64,000 bases of DNA from SFWF01 sp045537915 (lineage in GTDB: Bacteria; Bacillota; Clostridia; Oscillospirales; Acutalibacteraceae), in the NCBI GenBank assembly GCA_045537915.1, contig JAZSQK010000010.1:9109-73108 (forward strand). The letters run 5' to 3'. Positions 1 through 8,337 of this stretch are shown here, piece after piece; within the stretch, counting starts at the first letter, position 1; every line of letters starts with the position of its first letter. The notes beneath the pieces were generated by a model, which searched no databases, was not told the DNA's origin, and saw nothing but the letters and a program-made list of their open reading frames with translations. The translations under genes and the position numbers were made by a program.

Positions 1-363
1 GATTATAAGACCAAGCAGCACATAGGACTTAAAGTTCTTTTTGAAATTGCCAAAAAACTTTGGTCCTGCAATATAGCCTACAGAGGTCACAAAAAGCACA
101 AGTCCGAGGCTTTCGATTATTGAAAGTCCGCCAGAGAAGTCATAGGGTTTTGCAGAGCCGCTAAAAAGAAGCTCTCCTCCATCCCCTATTCCAAAGAAAA
201 GGGCTCCGAAGACAAGGGCTATTATAAAAACCCCTGCATCTCCAAGAGAAATGCCCTTTATTGTAATTCTTCCAAGGGCGTATCCTACAAAGAGGACCGA
301 GAAAGCCACAAATAAAAGGGTTGAAATATTACTTATAGAAATAACACCATTAAAAAGACTCAT
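1..363 (-). CDS. Putative dicarboxylate/amino-acid exchanger, Asp-Al_Ex (AspT/YidE) family, partial
   Basis: Only the first 121 residues are inside the window; the rest runs off the left edge. The start is ATG at 363 behind an AAAGGAG ribosome-binding site. The visible protein is very hydrophobic, with membrane segments at roughly residues 10-28, 38-58 and 78-98. The stretch around residues 80-97 (IESLGLVLFVTSVGYIAGP) matches the aspartate:alanine exchanger family pattern as I remember it. It follows the fumarate reductase flavoprotein gene by 21 bp, so it is probably the last or near-last gene of the fumarate operon. By context I infer a role in moving C4-dicarboxylates (succinate, fumarate, malate) or aspartate across the membrane. 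The substrate is not shown by the sequence. Confidence 0.6.
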   Translation of the reverse strand, partial: MSLFNGVISISNISTLLFVAFSVLFVGYALGRITIKGISLGDAGVFIIALVFGALFFGIGDGGELLFSGSAKPYDFSGGLSIIESLGLVLFVTSVGYIAGPKFFGNFKKNFKSYVLLGLII

Positions 364-384
364 TTAAAAAGACTCCTTTTCGCC

Positions 385-1983
385 TTAAACCTTACGGGTA
401 TAGTCGGGAAGCAGCTTGGGCGATACGGTTGCAGTTTCGATTCCTGCAGACTTAATCTGGTTTTCAAACTCTTCAATATGTGAAAGGGTAAGTTTGCCTA
501 CCTTTACATTTTTAGCCTTGGCAGCCGCATTCATACCTGCGCTTCTGCCGAAAACGATGATATCAAGAAGAGAGTTGCCCATAAGGCGATTTCTTCCGTG
601 AATTCCTCCTACCGCTTCTCCTGCTACAAACAGATTTTCAACATTTGTAGTCATACAGTCAGAGCCGATATCAAGGCCGCCGTTCTGGTAGTGGAGTGTG
701 GGGTAAACAAGAATGGGCTCCTTACGAATGTCGATTCCGTATTTTTCAAACATTCTCCACATTGCAGGAATTCTCTTCATAATGGTTCCCTCTCCGCCGA
801 TCTTTTCAATCATAGGAGTATCAAGCCATACGCCCTTGCCGTTGCCGGTTTCTACGCCGTTGTTTCTCTCGTTACATTCACGGATAATTGAGGCTGCAGA
901 AACATCTCTGGTTTCGAGCGGATGCATAAACACCTCGCCCTTTTCATTAACCAGCTTTGCGCCCAGAGAGCGAACCTTCTCGGTAACAAGCGCACCGAAA
1001 ATCTGCTCTGGATATGCAACACCTGTAGGATGATACTGCAGAGTTTCGGCATAAAGCAGCTTTGCGCCTACCCTGTAGCCAAGAACAAGGCCGTCAGCCG
1101 TTGCGCCGTAATGGTTAGAAGTCGGGAAGCCCTGATAGTGCATACGTCCTGCGCCGCCCGTTGCAATAATAACCGTTTTAGCTTTTGCAACAAGCAGTTC
1201 CTTGGTTTCCATATTCATAAGCACTGCGCCGGCAGCATTGCCGTTTTCATCCAAGATAAGCTCAACCGCAGCAGTAAAATCAACTACCGGAATATTGCGG
1301 TTAAAGACCTCATCACGAAGGGTTCTCATTATTTCGGCACCCGAATAGTCCTTTGCGGCGTGCATACGCTTACGGGAGGTTCCTCCGCCGTGGGTTGTAA
1401 CCATTGTGCCGTCGGCATCCTTATCGAACTCAACCCCTAAATTGCTTAGCCACTGAATTGCCTCTGGAGCATCGCAAACAAGCTTTGACAAAAGCTCTCT
1501 CTTTGCGGCAAAGTGACCGCCTCCGAAGGCATCTACAAAGTGGATTGCGGGAGAATCATTGGGCTTGTCGGCCGCCTGAATGCCGCCCTCGGCCATCATT
1601 GTGTTGGCATCGCCTATACGAAGCTTGGTAACGATCATTACGTCTGCTCCGGCTTCGTTTGCCTCAATAGCAGCCGATGCGCCTGCTCCGCCGCCGCCGA
1701 TTATAAGAACATCGGTTTCATAATCGGGCGCCGAAAGGTCAACGCTTTCGGCAGTAATGCGGCTATGCGCCTGAAGAATTTCGGCTAGCTCCTTCGGCAC
1801 CTTTTCTCCCTTGTTGGCGCCGATTTTAAGGACATCAAATTCTTCCTTTTTGTAGTCCGGATGGAAAGCCGCAAGAAGATCTTCCTTCTGCTTTGCTGTC
1901 ATTCGGTCGGGCTCAAGAGCAATATTTTTTTCTCTTGCCGCTTCAACTGCAGCAATAGATTTCTGAAAATTTTCCGAATACAT
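385..1983 (-). CDS. Fumarate reductase/succinate dehydrogenase-type flavoprotein subunit (TfrA-like)
   Basis: 532 residues, start ATG at 1983 behind AAGGAGG. The FAD Rossmann motif GGGGAGAS lies at residues 96-103. The substrate and FAD regions include HPTGVAYP and the GRNRLMGNSLLD stretch typical of FrdA/SdhA/NadB enzymes. Two things are odd. An N-terminal extension of about 88 residues precedes the Rossmann fold. In addition, the position that carries the FAD-linking His of SdhA/FrdA reads Asn127 (DANTMMAEGG), so FAD is probably bound non-covalently, as in NadB. No membrane anchor subunit is encoded nearby, so the enzyme should be soluble. Co-transcription with fumarase, malate dehydrogenase and Hdr-Flx genes argues that it works as a fumarate reductase. 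The family assignment is firm; the direction in vivo is inferred. Confidence 0.85.
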   Translation of the reverse strand: MYSENFQKSIAAVEAAREKNIALEPDRMTAKQKEDLLAAFHPDYKKEEFDVLKIGANKGEKVPKELAEILQAHSRITAESVDLSAPDYETDVLIIGGGGAGASAAIEANEAGADVMIVTKLRIGDANTMMAEGGIQAADKPNDSPAIHFVDAFGGGHFAAKRELLSKLVCDAPEAIQWLSNLGVEFDKDADGTMVTTHGGGTSRKRMHAAKDYSGAEIMRTLRDEVFNRNIPVVDFTAAVELILDENGNAAGAVLMNMETKELLVAKAKTVIIATGGAGRMHYQGFPTSNHYGATADGLVLGYRVGAKLLYAETLQYHPTGVAYPEQIFGALVTEKVRSLGAKLVNEKGEVFMHPLETRDVSAASIIRECNERNNGVETGNGKGVWLDTPMIEKIGGEGTIMKRIPAMWRMFEKYGIDIRKEPILVYPTLHYQNGGLDIGSDCMTTNVENLFVAGEAVGGIHGRNRLMGNSLLDIIVFGRSAGMNAAAKAKNVKVGKLTLSHIEEFENQIKSAGIETATVSPKLLPDYTRKV

Positions 1984-1995
1984 AAACTTTCCTCC

Positions 1996-2670
1996 TTACT
2001 TCTCGATTTCTCTGGTATTATAGAGTTCTTTCATCTCATCTATCGGCTTGTTCATAAGAGCCTCAATAAGCTCATTAAAGTCGCCGTTTTTGATTTCCTT
2101 TACTCTATCCTCAAGATGTCCGCAACCGGGCGCAAGATATTTGCCGTTGATTCTTCTGGCAAGCATTGCAACCTGAGGGTGCGAAATTCCTGCTGGGCAT
2201 CTCGCTGAGCAAACGCCGCACATTACACAGTCAAAGGACTCCTCTGCGCACTTTTCAAAATCTCCACGCTGAGCATAGGCTATGTACTGCATAACGTTAA
2301 GCTTCTGTGTGCAGATCTTTGTACAGGCGTTACAGCCTACACAGGCATAAATTTCGGGATAAAGCTGCATCATAACCGTCTCGGTTACAGGAATTTTTTC
2401 AATGTCATAAACCTGCTTTACAAGGGGGAAGAAGGGCAATGTTGCAATATACATATTGTCCTCAACCTTGGTCTGACAAGCAAGACAGGCCTTAAGCTCT
2501 CTGTCCCCTTTTATGCGATAAACAGTGGCACAGGCACCGCAGAAGCCGTTACGGCAACCGCAACCACGCACCAGCTGATATCCGGCATATTCCATAGCGG
2601 TCATAATCGTTAAATTTTCGGGCACTTCATACTTCTTGCCGAAAAGAAAAATGTTAACCATTTTTTCCAT
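1996..2670 (-). CDS. Fumarate reductase iron-sulfur subunit (short TfrB/FrdB-like)
   Basis: 224 residues, start ATG at 2670 behind AGGAGAGG. The N-terminal half is a plant-type [2Fe-2S] ferredoxin domain with Cys37, Cys39, Cys44, Cys47 and Cys62-Cys65. It is followed by two CxxCxxCxxxC motifs (CVGCNACTKIC and CVMCGVCSARC) for [4Fe-4S]-type clusters. It should carry electrons to the flavoprotein encoded 12 bp downstream. Unlike methanogen thiol:fumarate reductase TfrB, it has no C-terminal CCG (HdrB-like) domains. Those domains are encoded separately by the hdrB gene of the same operon, which suggests that HdrB/HdrC is its electron donor. The gene lies 12 bp after flxA. Confidence 0.82.
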   Translation of the reverse strand: MEKMVNIFLFGKKYEVPENLTIMTAMEYAGYQLVRGCGCRNGFCGACATVYRIKGDRELKACLACQTKVEDNMYIATLPFFPLVKQVYDIEKIPVTETVMMQLYPEIYACVGCNACTKICTQKLNVMQYIAYAQRGDFEKCAEESFDCVMCGVCSARCPAGISHPQVAMLARRINGKYLAPGCGHLEDRVKEIKNGDFNELIEALMNKPIDEMKELYNTREIEK

Positions 2671-2682
2671 ATTACCTCTCCT

Positions 2683-3516
2683 TTAATACTCACTGGGAAG
2701 TTCTTCCAGCTCATCACAGCGGAAAACAGGTCCGTCTTTGCAAACATATTTAGAACCGACGTTGCATCTGCCGCACTTACCGACTCCACACTTCATTCGA
2801 AGCTCAAGAGTTGTGTAAACATTGGTTTTCTCAAAGCCGAGCGCTACAAGTCCCTCTAAAGTAAACTTTATCATTATAGGCGGTCCGCAAAGCACTGCAA
2901 CCTTGTCGGTATCAAAGCCGAGTTCCTTTACAAAGTTGGGAACAAAGCCTACATGTCTGTCCCAGCCCTCCTGAGCATTATCAATAGTCAGGTGGACATT
3001 AACTCCCGCATCGGTCGACCATTCCTCAATTATTTCCTTGTAATCAAGAAGGTCGTCCTTGCTTCTTGAGCCGTATACTATATCGATTTTACCGTAACGG
3101 TCACGGTAGTGACGGCAATAGTTAATTACCGAACGAAGAGGCGCAAGGCCCACGCCACCCGCAATGAAAAGCAGATTTTTACCTGCGAACACATCATCAA
3201 CAGGGAAAGGCTTTCCGTAGGGTCCTCTGATTGTAATCTGCTGACCTACCTCTGCCTGATGTAACCACTCGGTAACGCAACCGCACTTCTTTATGGAGAA
3301 CTCCATAAACTCTTCGTTTGTCGGAGAGGAGGTTATAGAGAACATTGCCTCGCCCACACCGGGTACCGAAAGCATAGCGCACTGACCTGGCATATGGTCG
3401 AATGCCTTTTTGCCGTCGGTTGTGACCACTCTGAAGGTTTTAATGTCAGGAGTGTCTATTCTGACATCAGTAATGACGCCAATCTTTGGAATTAAGGTTT
3501 CGTCGTAGTTATTCAT
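2683..3516 (-). CDS. flxA: FlxA-like NAD(P)H/FAD oxidoreductase subunit
   Basis: 277 residues from ATG at 3516 (GGAGG nine bases upstream); this ATG overlaps the stop of the previous gene (ATGA). The protein resembles the gamma subunit of sulfur reductase/hydrogenase and AsrB. It has an FAD-binding ferredoxin-reductase barrel, then an NAD-binding half with FIAGGVGLAPLRS and VLCGPP. A C-terminal four-Cys [2Fe-2S] site follows (KCGVGKCGRCNVG ... C). In the Flx-Hdr complexes of sulfate reducers, FlxA is the NADH entry point. The position in a flxDCBA order after hdrA supports the same role here. Confidence 0.85.
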   Translation of the reverse strand: MNNYDETLIPKIGVITDVRIDTPDIKTFRVVTTDGKKAFDHMPGQCAMLSVPGVGEAMFSITSSPTNEEFMEFSIKKCGCVTEWLHQAEVGQQITIRGPYGKPFPVDDVFAGKNLLFIAGGVGLAPLRSVINYCRHYRDRYGKIDIVYGSRSKDDLLDYKEIIEEWSTDAGVNVHLTIDNAQEGWDRHVGFVPNFVKELGFDTDKVAVLCGPPIMIKFTLEGLVALGFEKTNVYTTLELRMKCGVGKCGRCNVGSKYVCKDGPVFRCDELEELPSEY

Positions 3517-4538
3517 TTTCCAAGACCTCCAAGCTTCTTCATTACTTTTACTATATTCATAGAAATAGGACACCTTGAAAGGCAACGTCCGCAGCCCACA
3601 CAGCTAAACAGTCCGTCATTATTTTCGGGATAATAAACAAGCTTATGCATAAAGCGTTGACGGAAACGCTCCATCTGTGTATTTCGGTTGTTTCCGTGTG
3701 CCATTCTTGTAAAATCGGAATACATACAGGAATCCCAACATCTGTAGCGGATAACTCCCTTGCCTGTGTTGAAATCCTTAATGTCATAGCACTGGCAGGT
3801 AGGACAGACAAAGGTACATGTTCCGCAACCGAGACAGGCTTCGGACAGCTCATTCCATTCAGGCGCATTAAAGAACTTATTTGTCTTACCGCCGCCGAAG
3901 GAATCTGTCTTAAGGTCCTTAAGAGGCAGTTTTTCCATAATGGCGGAAATTTTCTTTTTCATATTATCTGCGGCATTTTCAGAGCATTCCTCGGTAATAT
4001 CCGAGAGTGTCTTTAAAAGGGCCTCTCCCTTTTCGGTATTAGCCTTTAAAAACAGTTCGCTTTCATTTTTCCATACGCTGATATCCCCTGCAGGTTCGGC
4101 AGGGTCAATGCCGAAGGTTTTACAAAAACAGGTTTCGGCAGGTTTTGAACAAGCGACCGACACGAGTATGCCGTGTTCTCTCCTTGCCGCATAAAAGCTA
4201 TCGACCGGCTCACTAAGGAACACTCTGTCGAGTATATCAAAGCTCTTTACATCACAGGCTCTGATTCCGAAAATCACAAAATCCTCGGTAGCGCTTCTTG
4301 TGTCGATAACCTCGATATTTTTTCCCGAAGTCTTGAATTCCATCAGGTTTTCGGTCTGGGGGAAGAAGAAATCCTTGGGACTTCTTACGGTATTGAGGGC
4401 ATTGCTCCAGGTTGTGCCCTCCTCCCACTTTTTGAAGGCGGCGGTGCCGTCATTCTGGTCTACAGGAAGATAAAGGGTGGCACTCTCGGCAATTCTTTCA
4501 AAAAGAGTATTTACAGAGTCAAGAGAACATTTACGCAT
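3513..4538 (-). CDS. flxB: FlxB-like 4Fe-4S dicluster electron-transfer protein
   Basis: 341 residues from ATG at 4538 behind GAGGAGG; it overlaps the upstream gene by 8 bp and the downstream one by 4 bp. The N-terminal part resembles the HydB/AsrA family (FGIRACDVKSFDILD). The C-terminal part carries two Cys motifs, CLGCGTCTFVCP and CVGCGRCLSRCP, for two [4Fe-4S] clusters. It is likely an electron relay between FlxA and the rest of the Flx-Hdr complex. Assignment as FlxB rests on family resemblance plus gene order; anaerobic sulfite reductase subunit A is the nearest alternative, but no AsrC-type siroheme subunit is encoded here. Confidence 0.78.
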   Translation of the reverse strand: MRKCSLDSVNTLFERIAESATLYLPVDQNDGTAAFKKWEEGTTWSNALNTVRSPKDFFFPQTENLMEFKTSGKNIEVIDTRSATEDFVIFGIRACDVKSFDILDRVFLSEPVDSFYAARREHGILVSVACSKPAETCFCKTFGIDPAEPAGDISVWKNESELFLKANTEKGEALLKTLSDITEECSENAADNMKKKISAIMEKLPLKDLKTDSFGGGKTNKFFNAPEWNELSEACLGCGTCTFVCPTCQCYDIKDFNTGKGVIRYRCWDSCMYSDFTRMAHGNNRNTQMERFRQRFMHKLVYYPENNDGLFSCVGCGRCLSRCPISMNIVKVMKKLGGLGK

Positions 4539-5529
4539 CGGTATTCCTCCTCTCAAAAGCCTCGCCGGGTTCGATATCCTCGGTGGTATAGTCGACAAGC
4601 GGCGCTCTGGAGCCTACCTCGGCTCCAGCCTGATATTCTCCGTAAAATTCATTTATATCCTTAATAAACTTGCGGTTTAAAAGATGTAGAGGAATATTCT
4701 GCGGACAAACTCTTGAACATTCGCCACAGTCGGTACAACGTCCCGCAACATGATAGGCTCTGATAATATGGAACATCTTTTCTTCAAAGCTGTTTGCAGG
4801 AGATTTGTTTTCAACCCCCGAATCAGCGTTTCCAAAGACACACTTTTCGCAGGTACAGGCAGGACATACGTCACGACAGGCATTGCAGCGGATACAGCGT
4901 GAAAGCTCATTCTGCCAGAAGGCAAATCTTTCTTCCGCCGTCATTGCCTCAAGTTTTGCAACCTCGTCAAAGCGGTTTGAATCCAGAATCTCGCCCTCCT
5001 CGCCGAGCAGCTCGTCATAGGCGACATGCTTTTTGCTCTTGCAGTTTAGGCATCTTTCGGCAAGAACATCCTTTATATCAATCAGAACAGGCTCATCATC
5101 ATAAAGGGTTGTAACAGAAAGTTTATCCCCTACCGATTCTATCGAAGAGATTCCCTCCCCTGCTACCGCCTTTACCTTTGCTATATCAACCATTCCCTCA
5201 CAGCCAACGCCGACGGCATAGACCTTTTCTCTGTCAAAACGGTGCTCGGTCAGAAGCTGATTAAAGCTATATGTATCGCAGGGCTTTAAGAAAACGAGTA
5301 TCTTACCCTCTGTTTTCTGGGTTTTTGAAACGAGATATTTTGAGAAGTTTGCTCCGCAAAAATCGTTCCATACAAAATTTTCTCTGATTTCTTGCTCGGT
5401 AGTGAAAACGGCGGGTGTAATATCGTAATCGAACTCGCCCTTACTCCAACCGAGAATAGCGGTCACGGTTCCCTCTTTGAGTAAAGAAACCGCCCTTTCA
5501 ACCAGTTGTTCACGGGTTACTTTTTGCAT
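4531..5529 (-). CDS. flxC: FlxC-like 4Fe-4S protein (FrhB/FdhB-related)
   Basis: 332 residues, ATG at 5529, overlapping the flxD stop by 13 bp. The N-terminal half carries the FlxB/HydB-like stretch FLKPCDTYSFNQLL followed by VGVGCEGMVD. The middle has CLNCKSKKH. The C-terminal half has CIRCNACRDVCPACTC and CTDCGECSRVCP, that is, at least two [4Fe-4S] clusters. In characterised flxABCD loci two such paralogous Fe-S proteins (FlxB and FlxC) connect the NADH module to HdrA. Same-strand overlap with its neighbours implies coupled translation and a stoichiometric complex. Confidence 0.75.
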   Translation of the reverse strand: MQKVTREQLVERAVSLLKEGTVTAILGWSKGEFDYDITPAVFTTEQEIRENFVWNDFCGANFSKYLVSKTQKTEGKILVFLKPCDTYSFNQLLTEHRFDREKVYAVGVGCEGMVDIAKVKAVAGEGISSIESVGDKLSVTTLYDDEPVLIDIKDVLAERCLNCKSKKHVAYDELLGEEGEILDSNRFDEVAKLEAMTAEERFAFWQNELSRCIRCNACRDVCPACTCEKCVFGNADSGVENKSPANSFEEKMFHIIRAYHVAGRCTDCGECSRVCPQNIPLHLLNRKFIKDINEFYGEYQAGAEVGSRAPLVDYTTEDIEPGEAFERRNTDA

Positions 5530-5951
5530 CTCAGGTCCTCCAATCTCTTGTTTTCTCCAAGACCTGCTACCGTCTTTACAAAGTCATTCATAGTGGCTGC
5601 AAATTTTGCGCCCTCTGCCGCAGAAACCCACTCAACACGGGTTCTTTCCTTCTCAATTCCGAGAAAATCAAGCATTGAGAAGAGGGCGGTCATTCGGCGG
5701 CGTGTATAGTAGTTGCCCGAGGTGTAGTGACAGTCTCCCGGGTGGCAACCGCAGATTATAACTCCGTCTGCGCCCCTCTGGAATGCCCTAAGGACAAACA
5801 TTGGGTTAACACGACAAGAACAGGGTACTCTGATTATCTTAACATCGGCAGGATAATTAAGGCGGTTGTTTCCTGCAAGGTCGGCTCCGGCATAGGAGCA
5901 CCAGTTACAACAAAAAGCAACAATCAAGGGCTTATATTCATTTACTTGCAT
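5517..5951 (-). CDS. flxD: FlxD/MvhD-like [2Fe-2S] electron-transfer subunit
   Basis: 144 residues from ATG at 5951; the start lies inside the end of hdrA (10 bp overlap). It matches the methyl-viologen-reducing hydrogenase delta subunit family: AFCCNWCSYAGADLAG at the N terminus, a middle VPCSCRVNP and CGCHPGDCHY with the conserved Cys. In methanogens MvhD docks hydrogenase to HdrA; in flx-hdr loci FlxD plays that part for the NADH module. Physical fusion of the reading frames with hdrA supports direct HdrA-FlxD contact. Confidence 0.88.
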   Translation of the reverse strand: MQVNEYKPLIVAFCCNWCSYAGADLAGNNRLNYPADVKIIRVPCSCRVNPMFVLRAFQRGADGVIICGCHPGDCHYTSGNYYTRRRMTALFSMLDFLGIEKERTRVEWVSAAEGAKFAATMNDFVKTVAGLGENKRLEDLRCKK

Positions 5952-7936
5952 ATTGCATCTACCTCCGCCATAATCTGTCGGCTTGCAAAGCCTCTGAGGT
6001 CCATCGCTCCCGAAGGACAGGCAACCGTACAAGCACCGCAGCCCTGACAAACAGCAGGATTAACCACCGCTACCCTTCTGGTCTTGGTTGTTCTGTCGGG
6101 CATACGGAAATCCTTATCCTCATAGGAAATAGCGCCGTAAGGGCAAACTCTTTCGCAAGAGGAGCAGCCGTTACACATAAGCTCATTACTACTTGCTATA
6201 CAGGGGTTGCCCATAAGCTTATCCTTGGCAAGAAGTCCTATTACCTTGGATGCCGCAGCGCCCGCCTGAGAAACAGTTTCGGGGATATCCTTCGGTCCCT
6301 GACAGGCTCCCGACAGGAAAACTCCCGCAGTCGGACTCTCAACCGGTCTGAGCTTGGGGTGAGCCTCGGTAAAGAAGTCATTTGTATCCATACTTGCAGT
6401 CAGCATTGTGGCTAACGGACGGGCCGATTTATCGGGCTCTATAGCCGCCGCTAAGACCACCAGATCGGCATCTATATGGAGCTGCTTGTTATTAAGAAGG
6501 TCTGAAGCCTGAACCAAAAGCTTATCTCCCTGAGGAGTTACCTTTCCGACCATTCCCTTTATGTATTTTACGCCATACTCTTCAACTGCACGACGGTAAA
6601 ACTCATCAAAGTTCTTACCCGGAGTTCTTACATCTATATAGAATACATAAACCTCGGTATCGGGATATTTATCCCTTGTGAGCATTGCGTGTTTTGCAGT
6701 ATACATACAGCAGATTTTAGAGCAATACTCCTTTCCCTTCTCGGCGCAGGAATCACAGCGTGAACCCACACACTGAACAAAGACTATTGTATGGGGGTGC
6801 TTACCGTCAGATGGGCGTACAAGCTTTCCTGCAGAGGGTCCTGCCGCATTCGTAAGACGCTCAAACTCGAGAGAGGTAATAACATCCTTCGACTGACTGT
6901 AGGCAAACTCGTCAAATTTATCAAGGCTAATCGGATTAAAGCCTGTCGCAACCACGATGGCGCCGTATTTTTCCTCTATATACTCGTCCTTCTGGGTATA
7001 ATCTATAGCCCCTGCGGTACAAACTCTGGCGCAAAGGCCGCACTTTCCGTTTTTAAGCATATTACAGGCGTTCGGGTCAATAGTAGCAACCTTTGGAACT
7101 GCCTGTGCAAAGGGAATATAGATTGCGCTTCGGTTATCCATACCGAGATTAAACTCGTTAGGAATTTTCTTCATAGGACATTTTTCAACACAGGCTCCGC
7201 ATCCTGTACAAACGTCCTCTTTAACATAACGGGCATTCTTCTTGATTGTAACGTCAAAGTTACCAACAAAGCCCTTTATTTCAGATACCTCACTATAGGA
7301 GAAAATTCTGATTTTCTCATTCTGCGCAACATCAACCATTTTAGGTGTGAGGATACATGCCGCACAGTCAAGGGTCGGGAAGGTTTTGTCAAGCTGAGCC
7401 ATCTTTCCGCCGATTGTGGGCTTTGTTTCAACTATATCAACAGGAAAACCTGCATCGGCAATATCAAGTGCAGTCTGAATACCTGCAATACCGCCACCGA
7501 TAACAAGCGCCCTCTTTGTTACGGGAGATTCTCCAGGTGTAAGAGGTGTGTTAAGGTTAACCTTTGCTATTGCGGCTCTTCCGAGTATGATTGCCTTTTC
7601 GGTACCTGTTGCAATATCCTTATGTACCCAGGAGCACTGCTCACGGATATTGGCAATTTCAACCATATAAGGATTGAGTCCCGCAGCAGCGGCAGTCTTA
7701 CGGAAGGTTGCCTCGTGCATTCTCGGAGAGCAGGAGCAGACAACGATTCCCGTAAGCTTATGCTCGGCAACCGCTTCCTTTATCATATCCTGTCCTGCCT
7801 GAGAACACATATACTGATAATTGGTGGAAAAGACGACGCCCGGCTCGTTTTTCAAGGCTTCAGACACTGCCTGTACATCTACAGTACCCGCAATATTGCT
7901 TCCGCACCAACATACAAAAACACCAACTCTTTGCAT
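5942..7936 (-). CDS. hdrA: HdrA-like flavin-based electron-bifurcating subunit
   Basis: 664 residues, ATG at 7936 behind GGGAGGAAAGG. The N-terminal domain has CWCGSN (residues 9-14). A thioredoxin-reductase-like FAD fold follows (VIGGGIAG, then ETKPTIGGKMAQLDKTFP and the Cys pair LDCAACILTPKM). Inserted ferredoxin motifs are CTGCGACVEKCP and CGLCARVC. The typical QCVGSRCDSC ... YCSKICC segment comes next, and the C terminus has two more clusters, CNGCSSCERVCP and CQGCGACTVACP. In HdrABC-MvhAGD and Flx-Hdr complexes the HdrA FAD performs electron bifurcation, sending one electron to ferredoxin and one to HdrB. All Cys expected for those clusters appear present. No selenocysteine or fused hydrogenase domain is seen. 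Confidence 0.9.
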   Translation of the reverse strand: MQRVGVFVCWCGSNIAGTVDVQAVSEALKNEPGVVFSTNYQYMCSQAGQDMIKEAVAEHKLTGIVVCSCSPRMHEATFRKTAAAAGLNPYMVEIANIREQCSWVHKDIATGTEKAIILGRAAIAKVNLNTPLTPGESPVTKRALVIGGGIAGIQTALDIADAGFPVDIVETKPTIGGKMAQLDKTFPTLDCAACILTPKMVDVAQNEKIRIFSYSEVSEIKGFVGNFDVTIKKNARYVKEDVCTGCGACVEKCPMKKIPNEFNLGMDNRSAIYIPFAQAVPKVATIDPNACNMLKNGKCGLCARVCTAGAIDYTQKDEYIEEKYGAIVVATGFNPISLDKFDEFAYSQSKDVITSLEFERLTNAAGPSAGKLVRPSDGKHPHTIVFVQCVGSRCDSCAEKGKEYCSKICCMYTAKHAMLTRDKYPDTEVYVFYIDVRTPGKNFDEFYRRAVEEYGVKYIKGMVGKVTPQGDKLLVQASDLLNNKQLHIDADLVVLAAAIEPDKSARPLATMLTASMDTNDFFTEAHPKLRPVESPTAGVFLSGACQGPKDIPETVSQAGAAASKVIGLLAKDKLMGNPCIASSNELMCNGCSSCERVCPYGAISYEDKDFRMPDRTTKTRRVAVVNPAVCQGCGACTVACPSGAMDLRGFASRQIMAEVDAICK

Positions 7937-7950
7937 TAGTCCTTTCCTCC

Positions 7951-8337
7951 CTACTTAGTATATTTTCTGAACATGCTGACAAGCAGCTGTTGAGGTGTAT
8001 CCCCATCAACAATCTCAGGTATATTGTCGGCAGTTAAATGATTTTCGCCCTGTTTTCTTACTGCGGCAAGGCGGACTGCCTCAACCAGCTTTGCAGGTTC
8101 GACACCTCTGGGGCATCTTTCAATACATGCAAAACAGGAAAGACATTTATATAACGACTCTGATTTAAGCAGAGGTTCAATATCGCCGCTTTCGACCATA
8201 TTTACGAACTGATGAGGATGGTATTCCATCTCGTCATATGCGGGACAGGTTGCCGAACACTTTCCGCAGCGCATACATTTTCTGGGATTAACTCCGCTTA
8301 TGCGCACAATTTCTTCCTGAAGATACTTATTTTCCAT
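7951..8337 (-). CDS. hdrC: HdrC-like 4Fe-4S ferredoxin subunit
   Basis: 128 residues. Two classical motifs, CMRCGKCSATCP and CLSCFACIERCP, bind two [4Fe-4S] clusters. The length and layout fit HdrC, which relays electrons from HdrA to HdrB. The start at 8337 overlaps the hdrB end by 11 bp, and hdrA follows after 14 bp, so translation of hdrB-hdrC-hdrA is probably coupled. Confidence 0.87.
   Translation of the reverse strand: MENKYLQEEIVRISGVNPRKCMRCGKCSATCPAYDEMEYHPHQFVNMVESGDIEPLLKSESLYKCLSCFACIERCPRGVEPAKLVEAVRLAAVRKQGENHLTADNIPEIVDGDTPQQLLVSMFRKYTK

Noticed and set aside
2683..5529. Anaerobic sulfite reductase (AsrAB-like) reading of flxA/flxB
   Set aside because: No siroheme AsrC subunit is present, and the order hdrBCA-flxDCBA with an MvhD-like gene fits the Flx-Hdr complex.
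6791..7939. 382-codon open frame on the plus strand opposite hdrA
   Set aside because: hdrA is an unmistakable, motif-complete gene on the other strand; the antisense product has no family features.
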